Part shown: positions 9,015-18,336 of the stretch, piece after piece
Layout: every line of letters begins with the position of its first letter
How positions within the stretch are numbered: position 1 is the stretch's first letter
Assembly: GCA_013359265.1 (NCBI GenBank)
Contig: JABWCD010000014.1
Span: 57,653 to 121,652, forward strand
Direction of reading: 5' to 3'
DNA: 64,000 bases
DNA from: Candidatus Hydrogenedentota bacterium
GTDB taxonomy: Bacteria > Hydrogenedentota > Hydrogenedentia > Hydrogenedentales > SLHB01
Notes under the pieces: generated by a model
The model's input: only the letters and a program-made list of their open reading frames with translations
What the model was told of the DNA's origin: nothing
The model's database searches: none
Position numbers and translations under genes: made by a program

Positions 9015-9779
9015 ATGGCGTTCGACGGTAAATGCGTGATTGTGACCGGCGGGGCGCAGGGCATCGGCATGGCAATCACGCAGACGTTCGCGCGAGCCGG
9101 CGCGCACGTGTGGGTCGCGGACTGCGATCCGGAGGCGGGCAGCGAAATCCAGCAGACGATGCGCACCGAGGGTCTTCACGTTACTTCGTTGGTGTGCGAT
9201 GTCGCCAGCGAAGACGACATTCGCGAGACAGTTCACAGCGTTGTGACGAAGTCGCGGCAGATCGATGGTCTGATTAATGTCGCGGGTATTGGCTGGACTG
9301 GTGGGCTGTTCGATCGCTCCGCCGCGGATTGGGACAAAGTGATCGACGTCAACCTGCGCGGCCCGTATCTGTTCGCGCGGCACGCCGCACCGCACATGCC
9401 GCCCGGAAGCGCGATCGTGAGTATCGCGTCGACGCGCGCCCTGATGTCCGAACCAAACACCGAGCCGTATTCCGCTTCAAAGGCTGGACTAATCGGACTG
9501 ACGCATGCGCTCGCGGTTACGCTGGGGGATCGCGGCATCCGCGTGAACGCGATCAGTCCCGGCTGGATCGATGTGTCGGCGTGGAGAAAGTCGTCGCTTC
9601 GAAAGCAGGCCGCGTTGAGCGAACGCGATCATCGACAGCATCCGGCCGGGCGCGTCGGCACGCCGGACGACATCGCGGGACTTTGTCTGTTTCTGGCGGA
9701 TTCGACGAAGTCCGGCTTCGTTACCGGGCAGAATTTTGTCGTCGATGGCGGTATGACCAGGAAAATGATTTACGAGTAG
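9015..9779 (+). CDS. Short-chain dehydrogenase/reductase (SDR)
   Basis: A 254-residue classical SDR. TGGAQGIG is the cofactor glycine motif, ADCDPE suggests NAD preference (Asp after beta 2), NVAGIG is the NNAG equivalent, and Ser in SIASTRA with YSASK form the catalytic set. The C-terminal FVTGQNFVVDGGM is the usual SDR substrate-loop end. It follows the prenyltransferase by 22 bases on the same strand, so the two are likely co-transcribed. Substrate unknown. Confidence 0.9.
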   Translation: MAFDGKCVIVTGGAQGIGMAITQTFARAGAHVWVADCDPEAGSEIQQTMRTEGLHVTSLVCDVASEDDIRETVHSVVTKSRQIDGLINVAGIGWTGGLFDRSAADWDKVIDVNLRGPYLFARHAAPHMPPGSAIVSIASTRALMSEPNTEPYSASKAGLIGLTHALAVTLGDRGIRVNAISPGWIDVSAWRKSSLRKQAALSERDHRQHPAGRVGTPDDIAGLCLFLADSTKSGFVTGQNFVVDGGMTRKMIYE

Positions 9780-9908
9780 TCGTCCTGCGACTGGCGAGGC
9801 CCCTGGAATTAAAGGTAGAGCAAAGCGGAGCTCTTCAAGCGCGCGTTACAAAGCGGGAAACTTCGGGACGAGAGGCACGTCCAGCTTCGGAACAGCAAAT
9901 AGGCCACG

Positions 9909-9949
9909 GCGGGTATCGTAGGTGCTACTGCTACCTCCGATACCCGCCT
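9909..9949. terminator. Strong hairpin between convergent genes (probable bidirectional terminator)
   Basis: An 11-base perfect inverted repeat (GGCGGGTATCG, 9909-9919, with CGATACCCGCC, 9939-9949) has further inner AGGT/ACCT pairing. It lies in the 295-base gap between the convergent SDR (ends 9779) and the lamin-tail-like gene (ends 10075). There is no long T-run on either side, so it could instead be a REP-like palindrome. Nothing else was seen in the gap. Confidence 0.55.
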
Positions 9950-10074
9950 CGACTATAGCTATCATCGAGGCGCCAATTCGCGCTCGCGCCACGCACACGA
10001 TGATATGTGGGTACGCGCCTCCAGAGCCCGGGTCCCAAGCTTCTCATCAAGAGCCCGTTTGCGGCTCGCCGGGT

Positions 10075-10860
10075 CTACTCATTGAATTTGGGAACGGAAA
10101 CGGCTGGCATTCCCGGGGCCGGGCTTGCGTTTGCGCTCCCGGGTGTGGCCGTGAGTCCCGCGAACGTAAGGTCGCTGATTTCGGTTGCAGATAACGTGTA
10201 AGGGCCTGCGTACGGCGACACGCCGTTGCCGAGAACATCCGATTGTATCCACACCGTCGGATTACCGGGGTCGCGCATAATGTAGTCGGGCGAGAACCCT
10301 GGGAAGATCGGCAGCACCGTCCCGCCCAGATCGTCGGCGTGGGGGAAGTCGCCGCCGCCGCTATCCTGGTTCGTCACGGCGTCCAGCGTTGTCGTCCACG
10401 GGAGCGCCACGTCGATCGTTCCGTCGTTATTCGTGTCGAGATCGAAACCGATGCTTCCGGTGAAGTTTGTTACCAATGCGAGAGTCGTCGTGTTGTTCTC
10501 AAGGCCGTTCGATCCGACAAATGTATGGACCACAATTGAAGTCGCCGCATCCGCCGCGGGTACGAGCGGCGTTGACGCGCGAACGAGCAACAGACCGTTC
10601 GTCCCGACCGTTCCGGCGCTGGACAGATCGACTGCGTTCAGAATCTGCCCATTCGTTCCGCCGTTGCTGTCGATCTCGAGCAACCAAACGTTGGCGACGC
10701 TCTCGCTGGGGTCGCCCTTGATTTCCACGAATTCGAAGCCAGTGTCACTGCCATCCGGAACGTTGAACAGGGCTTCGTTGAGTACAAGCGCCGCAAACGA
10801 CGAATGGGCCACGCCAAGAAATAGCAGCAAACTCATCGACATACGAACACGGTTTCGCAT
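10075..10860 (-). CDS. Secreted lamin-tail-domain-like protein
   Basis: A 261-residue exported protein. ATG at 10860 follows GGGAG by about 8 bases and opens a clear signal peptide (MRNRVRMSMSLLLFLGVAHSSFA). The mature N-terminus LVLNEALFNVPDGSDTGFEF resembles the lamin tail domain (LTD), a beta-sandwich common in secreted bacterial proteins next to nucleases or surface adhesins. The rest is rich in Gly, Asn, Asp and Thr, with DTNNDGTID resembling a calcium-binding dockerin-like loop. No enzymatic motif is visible. The role is inferred to be extracellular or structural. Confidence 0.72.
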   Translation of the reverse strand: MRNRVRMSMSLLLFLGVAHSSFAALVLNEALFNVPDGSDTGFEFVEIKGDPSESVANVWLLEIDSNGGTNGQILNAVDLSSAGTVGTNGLLLVRASTPLVPAADAATSIVVHTFVGSNGLENNTTTLALVTNFTGSIGFDLDTNNDGTIDVALPWTTTLDAVTNQDSGGGDFPHADDLGGTVLPIFPGFSPDYIMRDPGNPTVWIQSDVLGNGVSPYAGPYTLSATEISDLTFAGLTATPGSANASPAPGMPAVSVPKFNE

Positions 10861-11132
10861 AAGCCGTCTCCCAATAAAGTTTGAAAAGCACCCGAGCGGA
10901 ATGAATACCCTTAGCCCCACAGCCAAGAAACTCGCGGAGACGTTAGTCGGCGCGCATTAAATCGGAGTTAGGTCGTGGTTAGGAATCCGGCCGGCGACGA
11001 AGAAGAAGTACTTAACCAAGTTCTAATCGATTTGAAACAATCGGATATGCGGTGTGCGGGCGGACCGGGCGATGCGCTACGATTGGCGGAACACACAATG
11101 TATCGATTTCGCGCAGTGCGCAGGGGGCGTTA

Positions 11133-12350
11133 ATGCGAACAATCTTGATGGCGTGTGCGGTTTGCGCGGCTACCATCGTTCAGGCGCAAGAGCCGCAACC
11201 GAAGTACGTTGCCGACTGGCGGGCGTTTGCCCAGACGGTGGACGATACGTATCCATTCTTCGATCTGAAGAACATTCGCGGCGAGTGGGACGCGGCCAAG
11301 CCAATGCTGGAAGCGCGCGCGAATGCCTGTGCGAGCGACGGCGAGTTTCTCGGGGTTGTGACGGATGCGTTTCGCGTGCTGCGCGATTCGCACATGCAAA
11401 TCGCGGATGCGCGCGTAGTGCCGCCGCAACCGGAGCCCGAGTATTACCCCGCGATTAGCTTCATGCCCGCCGCAGAGAAGAAAGTTGTCGTCATGTTCGC
11501 GAACCCGATCCTTGGTGAGCTCTCCAAGATTGGCACAGTGATTACGCAGATTGACGGGACGAGTGCGTACGAGTATCTGGAAAGGCACGCGGAGGAAGAG
11601 TGGAAGCATTCGCTTGCGTCGTCGCCGCAGCGGGCGCGGTTGCACGCATACAGGATTCCGTTGCGCGGGAAGCAGGGCGAAACGCACACGATTCGCTATC
11701 TTGCGAGCAGCGGGGAGAGGGAGGTTTCGGTGACGTGCGACACCGAGGCGCGCGGTTGGCCGCATACCTACAACTTTCCCGAAAACACGATGGCCTTCGG
11801 CCGGTCGTGTTTCTTTAAGAGGCTGGACAGCGGTGTTGGATACTTGTACCTGCGGCGCGTGGATCAGGGTGTCGCGGAAGGCGTCAAGCAGGCGCTCGAG
11901 CGCGTGACGGATACGAAGGGATGGATCGTAGACCTGCGCGGAAACGGCGGCGGGGGCTACGACGAGGCTCTCATCGCGAATGTGAAGTCGATTCCCAGGC
12001 CCGTCGCGGTGATCATCGACGCGGGCTGCATCTCCGCGGGCGAAACGCTTGCGCGCGATATCGCGGAGCACACGGGGGCGCGCATCTTCGGTACGAAAAC
12101 GGCGGGGTCATCCAGCGCGAAACGGAAATGGTCGTTTCCGTCAGGCGTCGCCAGCGTGATCATGGCCACGCGCAGCCGCGTGCGCGCCGACGGCAAGCCG
12201 ATTGAGTTTAATGGTATCGATCCGGATGTCATCGTCGAGCCGGTTGCGGAGGAGGTGCAGCAAGGGAAGAATACGGAGATACTTCGCGCGGAGGCATTTC
12301 TCGTAACTGCGGAGAACAGCTCCGGGCGTAATGAGACTTTGACGAACTGA
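11133..12350 (+). CDS. S41-family (C-terminal-processing-type) peptidase, secreted
   Basis: ATG at 11133 is preceded by AGGGGG and starts a signal peptide ending near VQAQ (405 residues in total). DLRGNGGGGYDEAL is the hallmark of S41 peptidases, and GCISAGETLARD puts the likely nucleophile at Ser301. A Lys in FGTKTAG is a candidate general base. A PDZ-like part would be expected around residues 100-170 (GTVITQIDGTSAYEYL) and can be made out. Substrate unknown. It is a single gene with no obvious partner. Confidence 0.87.
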   Translation: MRTILMACAVCAATIVQAQEPQPKYVADWRAFAQTVDDTYPFFDLKNIRGEWDAAKPMLEARANACASDGEFLGVVTDAFRVLRDSHMQIADARVVPPQPEPEYYPAISFMPAAEKKVVVMFANPILGELSKIGTVITQIDGTSAYEYLERHAEEEWKHSLASSPQRARLHAYRIPLRGKQGETHTIRYLASSGEREVSVTCDTEARGWPHTYNFPENTMAFGRSCFFKRLDSGVGYLYLRRVDQGVAEGVKQALERVTDTKGWIVDLRGNGGGGYDEALIANVKSIPRPVAVIIDAGCISAGETLARDIAEHTGARIFGTKTAGSSSAKRKWSFPSGVASVIMATRSRVRADGKPIEFNGIDPDVIVEPVAEEVQQGKNTEILRAEAFLVTAENSSGRNETLTN

Positions 12351-12848
12351 CCGGCGCCGTTATGGGTTGTTCATGAAAACAATGTCGATAATGTCATGAA
12401 ATACAATGTACCAAAGAAGGCTTGTTATGAAATTCCAGATTTGAATCAATAGACTTGGCATTGTTGCCTCCTCGCTTCACTGCGCATCGCGATTGTGCCA
12501 GGCGCCGCATGCACGTGGGCGATCGCTCTAACGCTCCCGGCGCAATACAGATTTCTGCGCATCAATTACACCGGACTCTTCCTCCAAGGCCTGACCGACG
12601 TCAGCAGCAAACGTTGATATACATTAACTCGGTCTCCCGTGCGCAGGGAATGCGCGAACCAGCAACTCGGGACCCGATTTGGGTAAACCTTCGGCCCCAG
12701 ATGTGTTTAATAATAGACCGGGTATGGCCGAAATTGAAACAGTTGGCAGTGTACACTTTACATAACTCGTTGGTTTGCCGTCGTTGGAAGTTGGTACGGC
12801 TTTTGCCTTTGATTCGGTGAATTCGTCTGTCAAAAGGAAATTGCCGAA
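12351..12848 (+). promoter_or_regulatory. Gene-free stretch upstream of clpB with a candidate sigma70 promoter
   Basis: No convincing coding frame was found in this 498-base gap; the open frame at 12455-12820 has no domain, signal or ribosome site. A possible promoter is TTGAAA at 12734 with TTTACA at 12757 (17-base spacer) or TACATA at 12759 (19-base spacer), about 85 bases before the clpB start. A CIRCE inverted repeat, expected if HrcA controlled clpB, was looked for and not seen. Confidence 0.3.
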
Positions 12849-15440
12849 ATGCGTTTGGACAAATTGACCATTAAAGCCCAGGAAGCGCTGGCAGAAGCGC
12901 AAGACCTCGCGTCGCAGAAGGGCAACCCGGAGTTGACTCCGCTGCACTTGCTGGATGCTTTGCTCGCGCAGGAGCGGGGCGTCGTTGGCTCGATTCTTCA
13001 GCGGATGGGCGTGCACGTAGACGCGGTGCGCGGGCAGGTGCAGCAGCGCATGGCGCAGTTGCCGCACGTCAGTGGCGCGGCGGGCATGCCCGGTCTCAGC
13101 ACAGCGGCCCAGCGCGTGCTCGACGCCGGCTGGAAAGTCGCGCAGCAACTCAAGGACGAATACCTCAGCACCGAGCATATGCTCATCGGCATGATCGACG
13201 TTCGAGGGGATGCGGTGTCCGAGATTCTGAGGTCGGCAGGCGTGACGCACGATGCGGTGCTCGCGGCGTTAAAGGACGTGCGCGGTACGCAGCGCGTGAC
13301 CGATCCGAACGCCGAAGAAACGTACGAAGCCCTCGCGAAATACAGCCGCGACCTTACGCAACTCGCCCGCGCCGGCAAGCTCGACCCCGTTATCGGGCGC
13401 GACGAGGAAATTCGCCGCGTCATTCAAGTGCTGTCCCGCCGCACGAAGAACAATCCCGTGCTCATCGGCGAACCCGGCGTGGGCAAGACCGCCATCGTCG
13501 AGGGTCTCGCCCAGCGCATCGTCGCCGGGGACGTGCCCGAAAGTCTCAAGAACAAGCGCATCGCGCAATTGGACCTCGGAGCCCTCATCGCCGGGTCGAA
13601 ATTTCGCGGGGAATTTGAAGACCGCTTGAAGGCCGTCCTGCGCGAAGTGCAGGAAGGCGAAGGCAACATCATTCTCTTTATCGATGAATTACACACGCTC
13701 GTCGGCGCCGGTGGCGCGGAAGGGGCGATGGACGCGTCCAACATGCTGAAACCGGCCTTGGCGCGCGGCGAACTCCACTGCATTGGCGCAACCACACTCG
13801 ACGAGTACCGCAAGCACGTCGAAAAGGACGCCGCGCTCGAACGCCGCTTCCAACCCGTCTACGCGGGCGAACCGGACGTCGAAAGCACGATTGCGATCCT
13901 GCGCGGCCTGAAGGAGCGCTACGAGGTCCACCACGGCGTACGCATTCAGGACACCGCGCTCGTGGCGGCGGCGGTTTTGAGCCACCGCTATATCAGCGAC
14001 CGCTTCCTGCCGGACAAGGCGATCGACCTGATCGACGAGGCTGCCTCGCGTCTGCGCATCGAGATCGACTCGATGCCCTACGAAATCGACGTGCTCGATC
14101 GCCGCATCCGCCAACTCGAGATAGAGCACCTCGCGCTGAAAAAGGAAACCGATAAGGCGGGCCGCGAACAGCGCGAAGGCATCGAGCACGAACTCGCCAA
14201 CCTACGCGAAGAGTTGAACGCGAAGAAGGCCCAGTGGCAGGCGGAAAAAGACGTCATCGAGCGCATCCGCAAGATCAAGAATGAAATCGACGAGGCCAAG
14301 CGCCAGGAAGAAATCGCCGAGCGCGCGGGCCAACTCGATAAGGTCGCGCAATTGCGCTATGGCACCATCGCCGAGCTGCAGAAGAGAATCGAGGCAGAAA
14401 ACAAGCACCTCGCCGAAGTACAGAAAAAAGGCAGCTTCCTCAAAGAGGAAGTCACCGAGGAAAACGTCGCAAAAATCGTCGCGAACTGGACCGGTATCCC
14501 CGTCACCAAAATGATGGAAGGGGAGATGCAACGGCTGCTCAAGATGGAGGAGCGGCTTTCCGAGCGAGTCATCGGACAAAAGGACGGCATCCGCGTCGTG
14601 TCCGACGCCGTGCGCCGTGCACGCGCCGGTTTGAAGGAGCCGAACCGGCCCATCGGTTCATTTATCTTCCTCGGTCCAACCGGCGTCGGTAAAACCGAAC
14701 TTGCCCGCGCGCTCGCGGAGTTGTTGTTCGACGACGAAAACGCGATGGTCCGCATCGACATGTCCGAGTACATGGAGAAGTTTTCCGTGTCGCGTCTCAT
14801 CGGCGCACCGCCGGGATACGTCGGTTATGAAGAAGGCGGACAGCTCACGGAGGCCGTACGTCGCCGCCCCTACAGCGTCATCCTGTTCGACGAGATCGAG
14901 AAGGCGCACCACGACGTCTTCAACGTCTTGCTGCAACTACTCGATGACGGCCGCGTCACCGACAGCCAAGGCCGCACCGTGGACTTCAAGAACACCGTGG
15001 TCATTATGACCTCGAACATCGGCAGCGAAGTGTTCCAGGAAACCGACGGCACTTACGACGAAAAGGTCGAGCACGTGCTCGGCGTGCTCAAACGGCACTT
15101 CCGCCCCGAGTTCGTAAACCGCATTGACGACATCGTCGTGTTTCACCCGCTCGAACGTGAACACATCCGCAAGATTGTGGACGTGCAGATCAAGCGCCTG
15201 CTCAAACGCGTCGAAGATAAAAAGATCGCCATCGAACTCACGGACGCCGCGCGCGACATCCTCGCCGAGCACGGCTACGACCCCGCGTTCGGCGCCCGCC
15301 CCCTCAAACGCGCCATCCAACGCATGGTCCTCGACCCGCTCGCCATCGAAATCCTCGAAGGCCGGGTGAAGGAGGGCGACTGGGTGTTGGTGGATGCAAA
15401 TGGGAAGGAAGGCTTATCGCTCGCGCCGAAAGCGGCGTGA
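12849..15440 (+). CDS. clpB: ATP-dependent chaperone ClpB
   Basis: The 863 residues are full family length. The order is the N-terminal Clp-N repeats (1-150), AAA+ module 1 with Walker A GEPGVGKT (207-214) and Walker [10 protein letters not shown], a long Lys/Glu/Arg-rich coiled-coil middle domain (about 400-530), AAA+ module 2 with Walker A GPTGVGKT (about 609-616) and [10 protein letters not shown], and the C-terminal domain with [12 protein letters not shown]. The middle domain separates ClpB from ClpA/ClpC, and no ClpP-binding loop is evident. It disaggregates proteins together with DnaK. ATG follows AAAGGAAA by about 8 bases. dnaK and grpE are not in the window. Confidence 0.98.
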   Translation: MRLDKLTIKAQEALAEAQDLASQKGNPELTPLHLLDALLAQERGVVGSILQRMGVHVDAVRGQVQQRMAQLPHVSGAAGMPGLSTAAQRVLDAGWKVAQQLKDEYLSTEHMLIGMIDVRGDAVSEILRSAGVTHDAVLAALKDVRGTQRVTDPNAEETYEALAKYSRDLTQLARAGKLDPVIGRDEEIRRVIQVLSRRTKNNPVLIGEPGVGKTAIVEGLAQRIVAGDVPESLKNKRIAQLDLGALIAGSKFRGEFEDRLKAVLREVQEGEGNIILFIDELHTLVGAGGAEGAMDASNMLKPALARGELHCIGATTLDEYRKHVEKDAALERRFQPVYAGEPDVESTIAILRGLKERYEVHHGVRIQDTALVAAAVLSHRYISDRFLPDKAIDLIDEAASRLRIEIDSMPYEIDVLDRRIRQLEIEHLALKKETDKAGREQREGIEHELANLREELNAKKAQWQAEKDVIERIRKIKNEIDEAKRQEEIAERAGQLDKVAQLRYGTIAELQKRIEAENKHLAEVQKKGSFLKEEVTEENVAKIVANWTGIPVTKMMEGEMQRLLKMEERLSERVIGQKDGIRVVSDAVRRARAGLKEPNRPIGSFIFLGPTGVGKTELARALAELLFDDENAMVRIDMSEYMEKFSVSRLIGAPPGYVGYEEGGQLTEAVRRRPYSVILFDEIEKAHHDVFNVLLQLLDDGRVTDSQGRTVDFKNTVVIMTSNIGSEVFQETDGTYDEKVEHVLGVLKRHFRPEFVNRIDDIVVFHPLEREHIRKIVDVQIKRLLKRVEDKKIAIELTDAARDILAEHGYDPAFGARPLKRAIQRMVLDPLAIEILEGRVKEGDWVLVDANGKEGLSLAPKAA

Positions 15441-15507
15441 CCTAATCGACGTTGAGCGCCTAATGCGTATTAGTACACAGAGCCACTTTGTGCTTTAATA
15501 TATCCCC

Positions 15508-16959
15508 ATGGGCGATCTGTTCGGACTTCTGCTCGTTTTGGGGTACTGGACACCAATTCTTGTACCCATCGCTATCGCCGTCTTGCGAACCCGAGGAGGG
15601 CGCGCGGCTCAGCGAATTGCGGCCGCGCTAATTTTGTTGCCTGCTGCGGTCATAACTCCGCGAGCGACATACTTCATAGTCACGTTTGATGACCATTTTG
15701 ACCGAATTACGTTTTGGCGCACGATGACTGATGGCGGCGTTGTTTTTGCATTTGTGGTCTTTTGGACGTTGGTAGCGTTCAATCTAGTGATCTGGCTCGG
15801 TTGCGGAAGGGCATCAAGATATTGGCCTGCTGTTCCCACGCATTTCCGATGTATGAATCGGCCGATTATCTGGAGCGTTATCATGCTCCTAATTCTGACA
15901 AGCGTGCCCACCATTTATCTTAAGCAGTACGTCACGCTCGAAAAGGCGGTACAATCCGGCAATGTTGAATTAGCACGAAAACGGCTCCAATTCAATCTAT
16001 TGGGTGTTGGTGCACGCAACGGTTACATCATGAGAATTTCGTCAATAGGAACAATTCCGGGTCCGCTAATGCCAGTTGCGGCGCAAACCGGAAATGTGCA
16101 AATGGCACGACTGCTAATGGCACATGGCGCGACCGCGGACGACAGGAACCAATTTATGTCGCCTCCCGTGACCGAAGCGGCCATGAAGGGGCATGCAGAT
16201 ATGGTTGAGTTTCTCTTGCAGAATGGAGCTATTGCAGACGAAGCATGGCCAGGCTCGTACAATGATTATCCAAGGATTGTCGAAATCGTGCTGGAATATG
16301 GCGGGTCACCTGACTTGGGGCTGCGCTCCGCTGCCACTGCAGGCTCGATCGAATCGTTGGAGTTGTTGCTCGACAAGGGCGCGGACATCAACTATGTGGA
16401 CGCAACTGGATACTCAGTGCTTGACTATGCAGGTAGCGCGCATGTGTCCGATGCTTTTGATTTTATCCTAAGCCAAGGAGGCAAACTGCACAATCTCGGT
16501 CCTGCAGTTAGAACGGGGAATCTGCGTGTAGTGAAATTGGGATTGGACCAAGGCGTAAACCCCAATGGACAACCCGAAGGCGATTATACTTTTCCGCCGC
16601 TAGTCGAGGCGATGATGTATCTCACGGTGCATGGGGATGATGGACGCCTAAATAGGGCTGCGACGCCGGACGTCTATTTATCAATAGTAGAGGCGTTGTT
16701 GCGTGCGGGTGCCGATGCCAATATTGACAGTAAATTTGGCACACCCTTGAGCGTGATCGTCGGTGCAGCTTTGTCGCTGGAAGAAGAACGGGAATGTTTA
16801 ATGCCGATGCTAATTAGCGCTGTAGAACTTCTCGTTGCTTTCGGCGCCGATCCTACATGCATCCCCTCAAATTCGCAGGAGCAGTATTCACCCTTGGAAT
16901 TGGCACGGACCTTTGGTAGACGCGAACTTCTCGACGCGATGACAGCCTCTATTCCCTAA
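15508..16959 (+). CDS. Membrane-anchored ankyrin-repeat protein
   Basis: The 483-residue protein has an N-terminal membrane part with about four hydrophobic helices (residues 5-25, 33-50, 70-95, 115-135), then about eight ankyrin-like repeats (VAAQTGNVQMARLLMAHGA, EAAMKGHADMVEFLLQNGA and similar to the C-terminus). Ankyrin repeats bind proteins; no enzyme domain is present. The DNA is clearly richer in A/T than its neighbours, and no good ribosome site precedes the ATG, which together hint at transfer from another source or a leaderless start. It ends 12 bases before the truncated rnpB copy. Confidence 0.8.
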   Translation: MGDLFGLLLVLGYWTPILVPIAIAVLRTRGGRAAQRIAAALILLPAAVITPRATYFIVTFDDHFDRITFWRTMTDGGVVFAFVVFWTLVAFNLVIWLGCGRASRYWPAVPTHFRCMNRPIIWSVIMLLILTSVPTIYLKQYVTLEKAVQSGNVELARKRLQFNLLGVGARNGYIMRISSIGTIPGPLMPVAAQTGNVQMARLLMAHGATADDRNQFMSPPVTEAAMKGHADMVEFLLQNGAIADEAWPGSYNDYPRIVEIVLEYGGSPDLGLRSAATAGSIESLELLLDKGADINYVDATGYSVLDYAGSAHVSDAFDFILSQGGKLHNLGPAVRTGNLRVVKLGLDQGVNPNGQPEGDYTFPPLVEAMMYLTVHGDDGRLNRAATPDVYLSIVEALLRAGADANIDSKFGTPLSVIVGAALSLEEERECLMPMLISAVELLVAFGADPTCIPSNSQEQYSPLELARTFGRRELLDAMTASIP

Positions 16960-16970
16960 CTGGGTCAAAT

Positions 16971-17107
16971 GTAAGCAGGCGTGTAAGCCGAATTCTGTCT
17001 AGGGTCTTGCGGCCTTGAGACGGCCATTCATTTGGGGCGCGCGTCGCCGCGCGCCTCAAGCTTCCTACCCGGGAGCGGAACGGGCCGTTCCATTTCACCC
17101 TTGCCGC
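16971..17107 (-). pseudogene. Truncated duplicate of the rnpB 3' region
   Basis: Positions 16972-17094 align without gaps to 17894-18016 of the intact rnpB with about six differences in 123 bases. The copy then jumps to sequence matching 18100-18111, skipping 83 bases between two CCATT repeats (18012 and 18095). It keeps the 3' hallmark ACAGAATTCGGCTTAC (minus strand) but lacks the whole 5' half, so it cannot be a working RNase P RNA. It is in the same orientation as rnpB, forming direct repeats around the toxin/antitoxin pair. The rest of 16960-17208 holds no gene. Confidence 0.85.
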
Positions 17108-17208
17108 ACGCGCAGTAAAGCAGCCAAAATCGAAGAATTTCCGAAACTCAAAAGCGTCGAGTAGTATGGTGGGCACATGAATTCGAGTCGAACGAAACGA
17201 TTCCTGCC

Positions 17209-17685
17209 GTGAAATCACGGGTCTACATCGAATCGACTATCTTCAGTTACTTGGCTGCGCGCCCGAGTCGCGATCCTATCATCAAGGCACACCAGGTCAT
17301 TACGCGGCAGTGGTGGGACACGCAGCGCAAGTATTTCAAATTCGTGATCTCGGAGCAGGTCCTGCGAGAAATCGAGGCTGGCGATCGAGCCGCCGCAAGA
17401 AGGCGGATCGAGTTGACAGTCGGTATGCCTGTTCTTGACGTTAATGACGAGGTGATGGCGTTGGCCCGGCGCTTGGTGTTGAAGCGTATCGTGCCGGCGA
17501 CTTTCATGGGTGATGCAACCCATATTGCCGCCGCCACAGTGTATGGCGCTGCCTATCTTGTGACGTGGAATTGCCGTCACATTGCAAACGCTGAATTGAG
17601 AACGGCAATTGACAGGTTGTGCAGGAATGGCGGGTACTCCCCGTGTATAATATGTACGCCAGAGGAGTTGATAGTCGATGAATAA
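17209..17685 (+). CDS. PIN-domain toxin, VapC-like
   Basis: A 158-residue PIN-fold protein read from GTG at 17209. YIESTIFSYL carries the first acidic residue (Glu instead of the usual Asp), and MGDATHIAAATVYGAAYLVTWNCRHIANA is the conserved C-terminal half with the other acidic residue. Members of this subgroup are annotated as VapC-family toxins, RNases that cleave tRNA or rRNA. The toxin precedes its presumed antitoxin and overlaps it by 8 bases, the reverse of the usual VapBC order. A short frame (ATG at 17177) ends in the TGA that overlaps the GTG and might couple translation. The pair is flanked by two rnpB copies. Confidence 0.85.
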   Translation: MKSRVYIESTIFSYLAARPSRDPIIKAHQVITRQWWDTQRKYFKFVISEQVLREIEAGDRAAARRRIELTVGMPVLDVNDEVMALARRLVLKRIVPATFMGDATHIAAATVYGAAYLVTWNCRHIANAELRTAIDRLCRNGGYSPCIICTPEELIVDE

Positions 17686-17896
17686 GCTGTGGATAGACCC
17701 GATCGTCGAAGAGATTCGTCAAATCCGCCGCGAACATGCCGCCCGGTTCGGGTATGACATTAAGGCTATCTTCGACGACTTGCGCCGAGGACAAGAAGAG
17801 GAGCGTAAGAAGGGACGCCGTATCATCTCCCGGCCATCCAAGACACGACGCAAAGTCGCCACGGCATCCAAAGGGCCGAGAAAACGCAAGTCGTAA
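17678..17896 (+). CDS. Presumed antitoxin of the PIN-domain toxin
   Basis: A 72-residue protein, ATG at 17678 inside the toxin gene. The N-terminal DPIVEEIRQIRREHAARFGYDIKAIFDDLRR is a pattern often found next to this PIN subgroup; the C-terminal third is very basic (KTRRKVATASKGPRKRKS), unlike the usual acidic toxin-binding tail. Its stop codon (17894-17896) overlaps the 3' end of the oppositely directed rnpB by about two bases. Antitoxin function is inferred from position and recurrence beside VapC-like genes. Confidence 0.72.
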   Translation: MNKLWIDPIVEEIRQIRREHAARFGYDIKAIFDDLRRGQEEERKKGRRIISRPSKTRRKVATASKGPRKRKS

Positions 17897-18257
17897 GCAG
17901 GCCTGTAAGCCGAATTCTGTCTGGGGCCTTGCGGCCCTGAGACGGCCATTCATCTGGGACGCGCGTCGCCGCGCGCCTCAAGCTTCCTACCCGGGAGCGG
18001 AACGGGCCGTTCCATTGCTCCCCTATTTGGAATTGCTCCGGGTGGGGTTTGACGAGCCAACCTGTTGCCAGGTTGCTGGTGCGCTCTTACCGCACCATTT
18101 CACCCTTGCCGGTCACGCGAAACGCGTAACGTAGGCGGTATGCTTTCTGTTCCACTTTCCGTCGGGTCGCCCCGCCTTGGCGTTACCAAGCACCCTGCCC
18201 TGTGGAGTTCGGACTTTCCTCGACGCCACAAGGACGCCGCGGCCGTCCGGCCTGCTT
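17895..18257 (-). ncRNA. rnpB: RNase P RNA, bacterial type A
   Basis: Catalytic RNA that removes 5' leaders from tRNA precursors. On the minus strand the 5' part reads GAGGAAAGTCCGAACTCCAC, followed by ACAGAAAGCATACCGCC, GGCAAGGGTGAAATGGTGCG, GGTAAGAGCGCACC and, at the 3' end, ACAGAATTCGGCTTAC; these are the conserved cores of bacterial RNase P RNA. The ends are set by helix P1: AAGCAGGCC at 18257-18249 pairs with GGCCTGCTT at 17903-17895. Length about 363 nt, normal for type A. A promoter lies directly upstream. The 3' end abuts the antitoxin stop codon. Confidence 0.96.
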
Positions 18258-18265
18258 ACGAGATA

Positions 18266-18295
18266 AGTATACCGAAGAAAGGAGTCAGGAGTCAG
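18266..18295 (-). promoter_or_regulatory. Probable sigma70 promoter of rnpB
   Basis: On the minus strand, CTGACT (18295-18290) and TATACT (18271-18266) are separated by 18 bases. TATACT matches the -10 consensus at 5/6 and lies 7-8 bases before the predicted 5' end of RNase P RNA at 18257-18259. The -35 hexamer is part of a heptamer tandem repeat. Confidence 0.6.
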
Positions 18296-18310
18296 GAGCC
18301 AGAAGTCGGA
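18283..18310. repeat. Degenerate heptamer tandem repeat
   Basis: Four consecutive 7-base units AGTCAGG, AGTCAGG, AGCCAGA, AGTCGGA lie between the FG-GAP gene and rnpB. The second unit supplies the candidate -35 box of rnpB, so repeat number changes could alter promoter spacing or context. Confidence 0.6.
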
Positions 18311-18336
18311 AGCCATTCGGACCATTCGGAATTCTT

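Noticed and set aside
12455..12820. 121-codon frame upstream of clpB
   Set aside because: No ribosome site, signal or domain, and irregular composition; treated as intergenic.
12351..12848. CIRCE element before clpB
   Set aside because: The TTAGCACTC-N9-GAGTGCTAA pattern was looked for and is absent.
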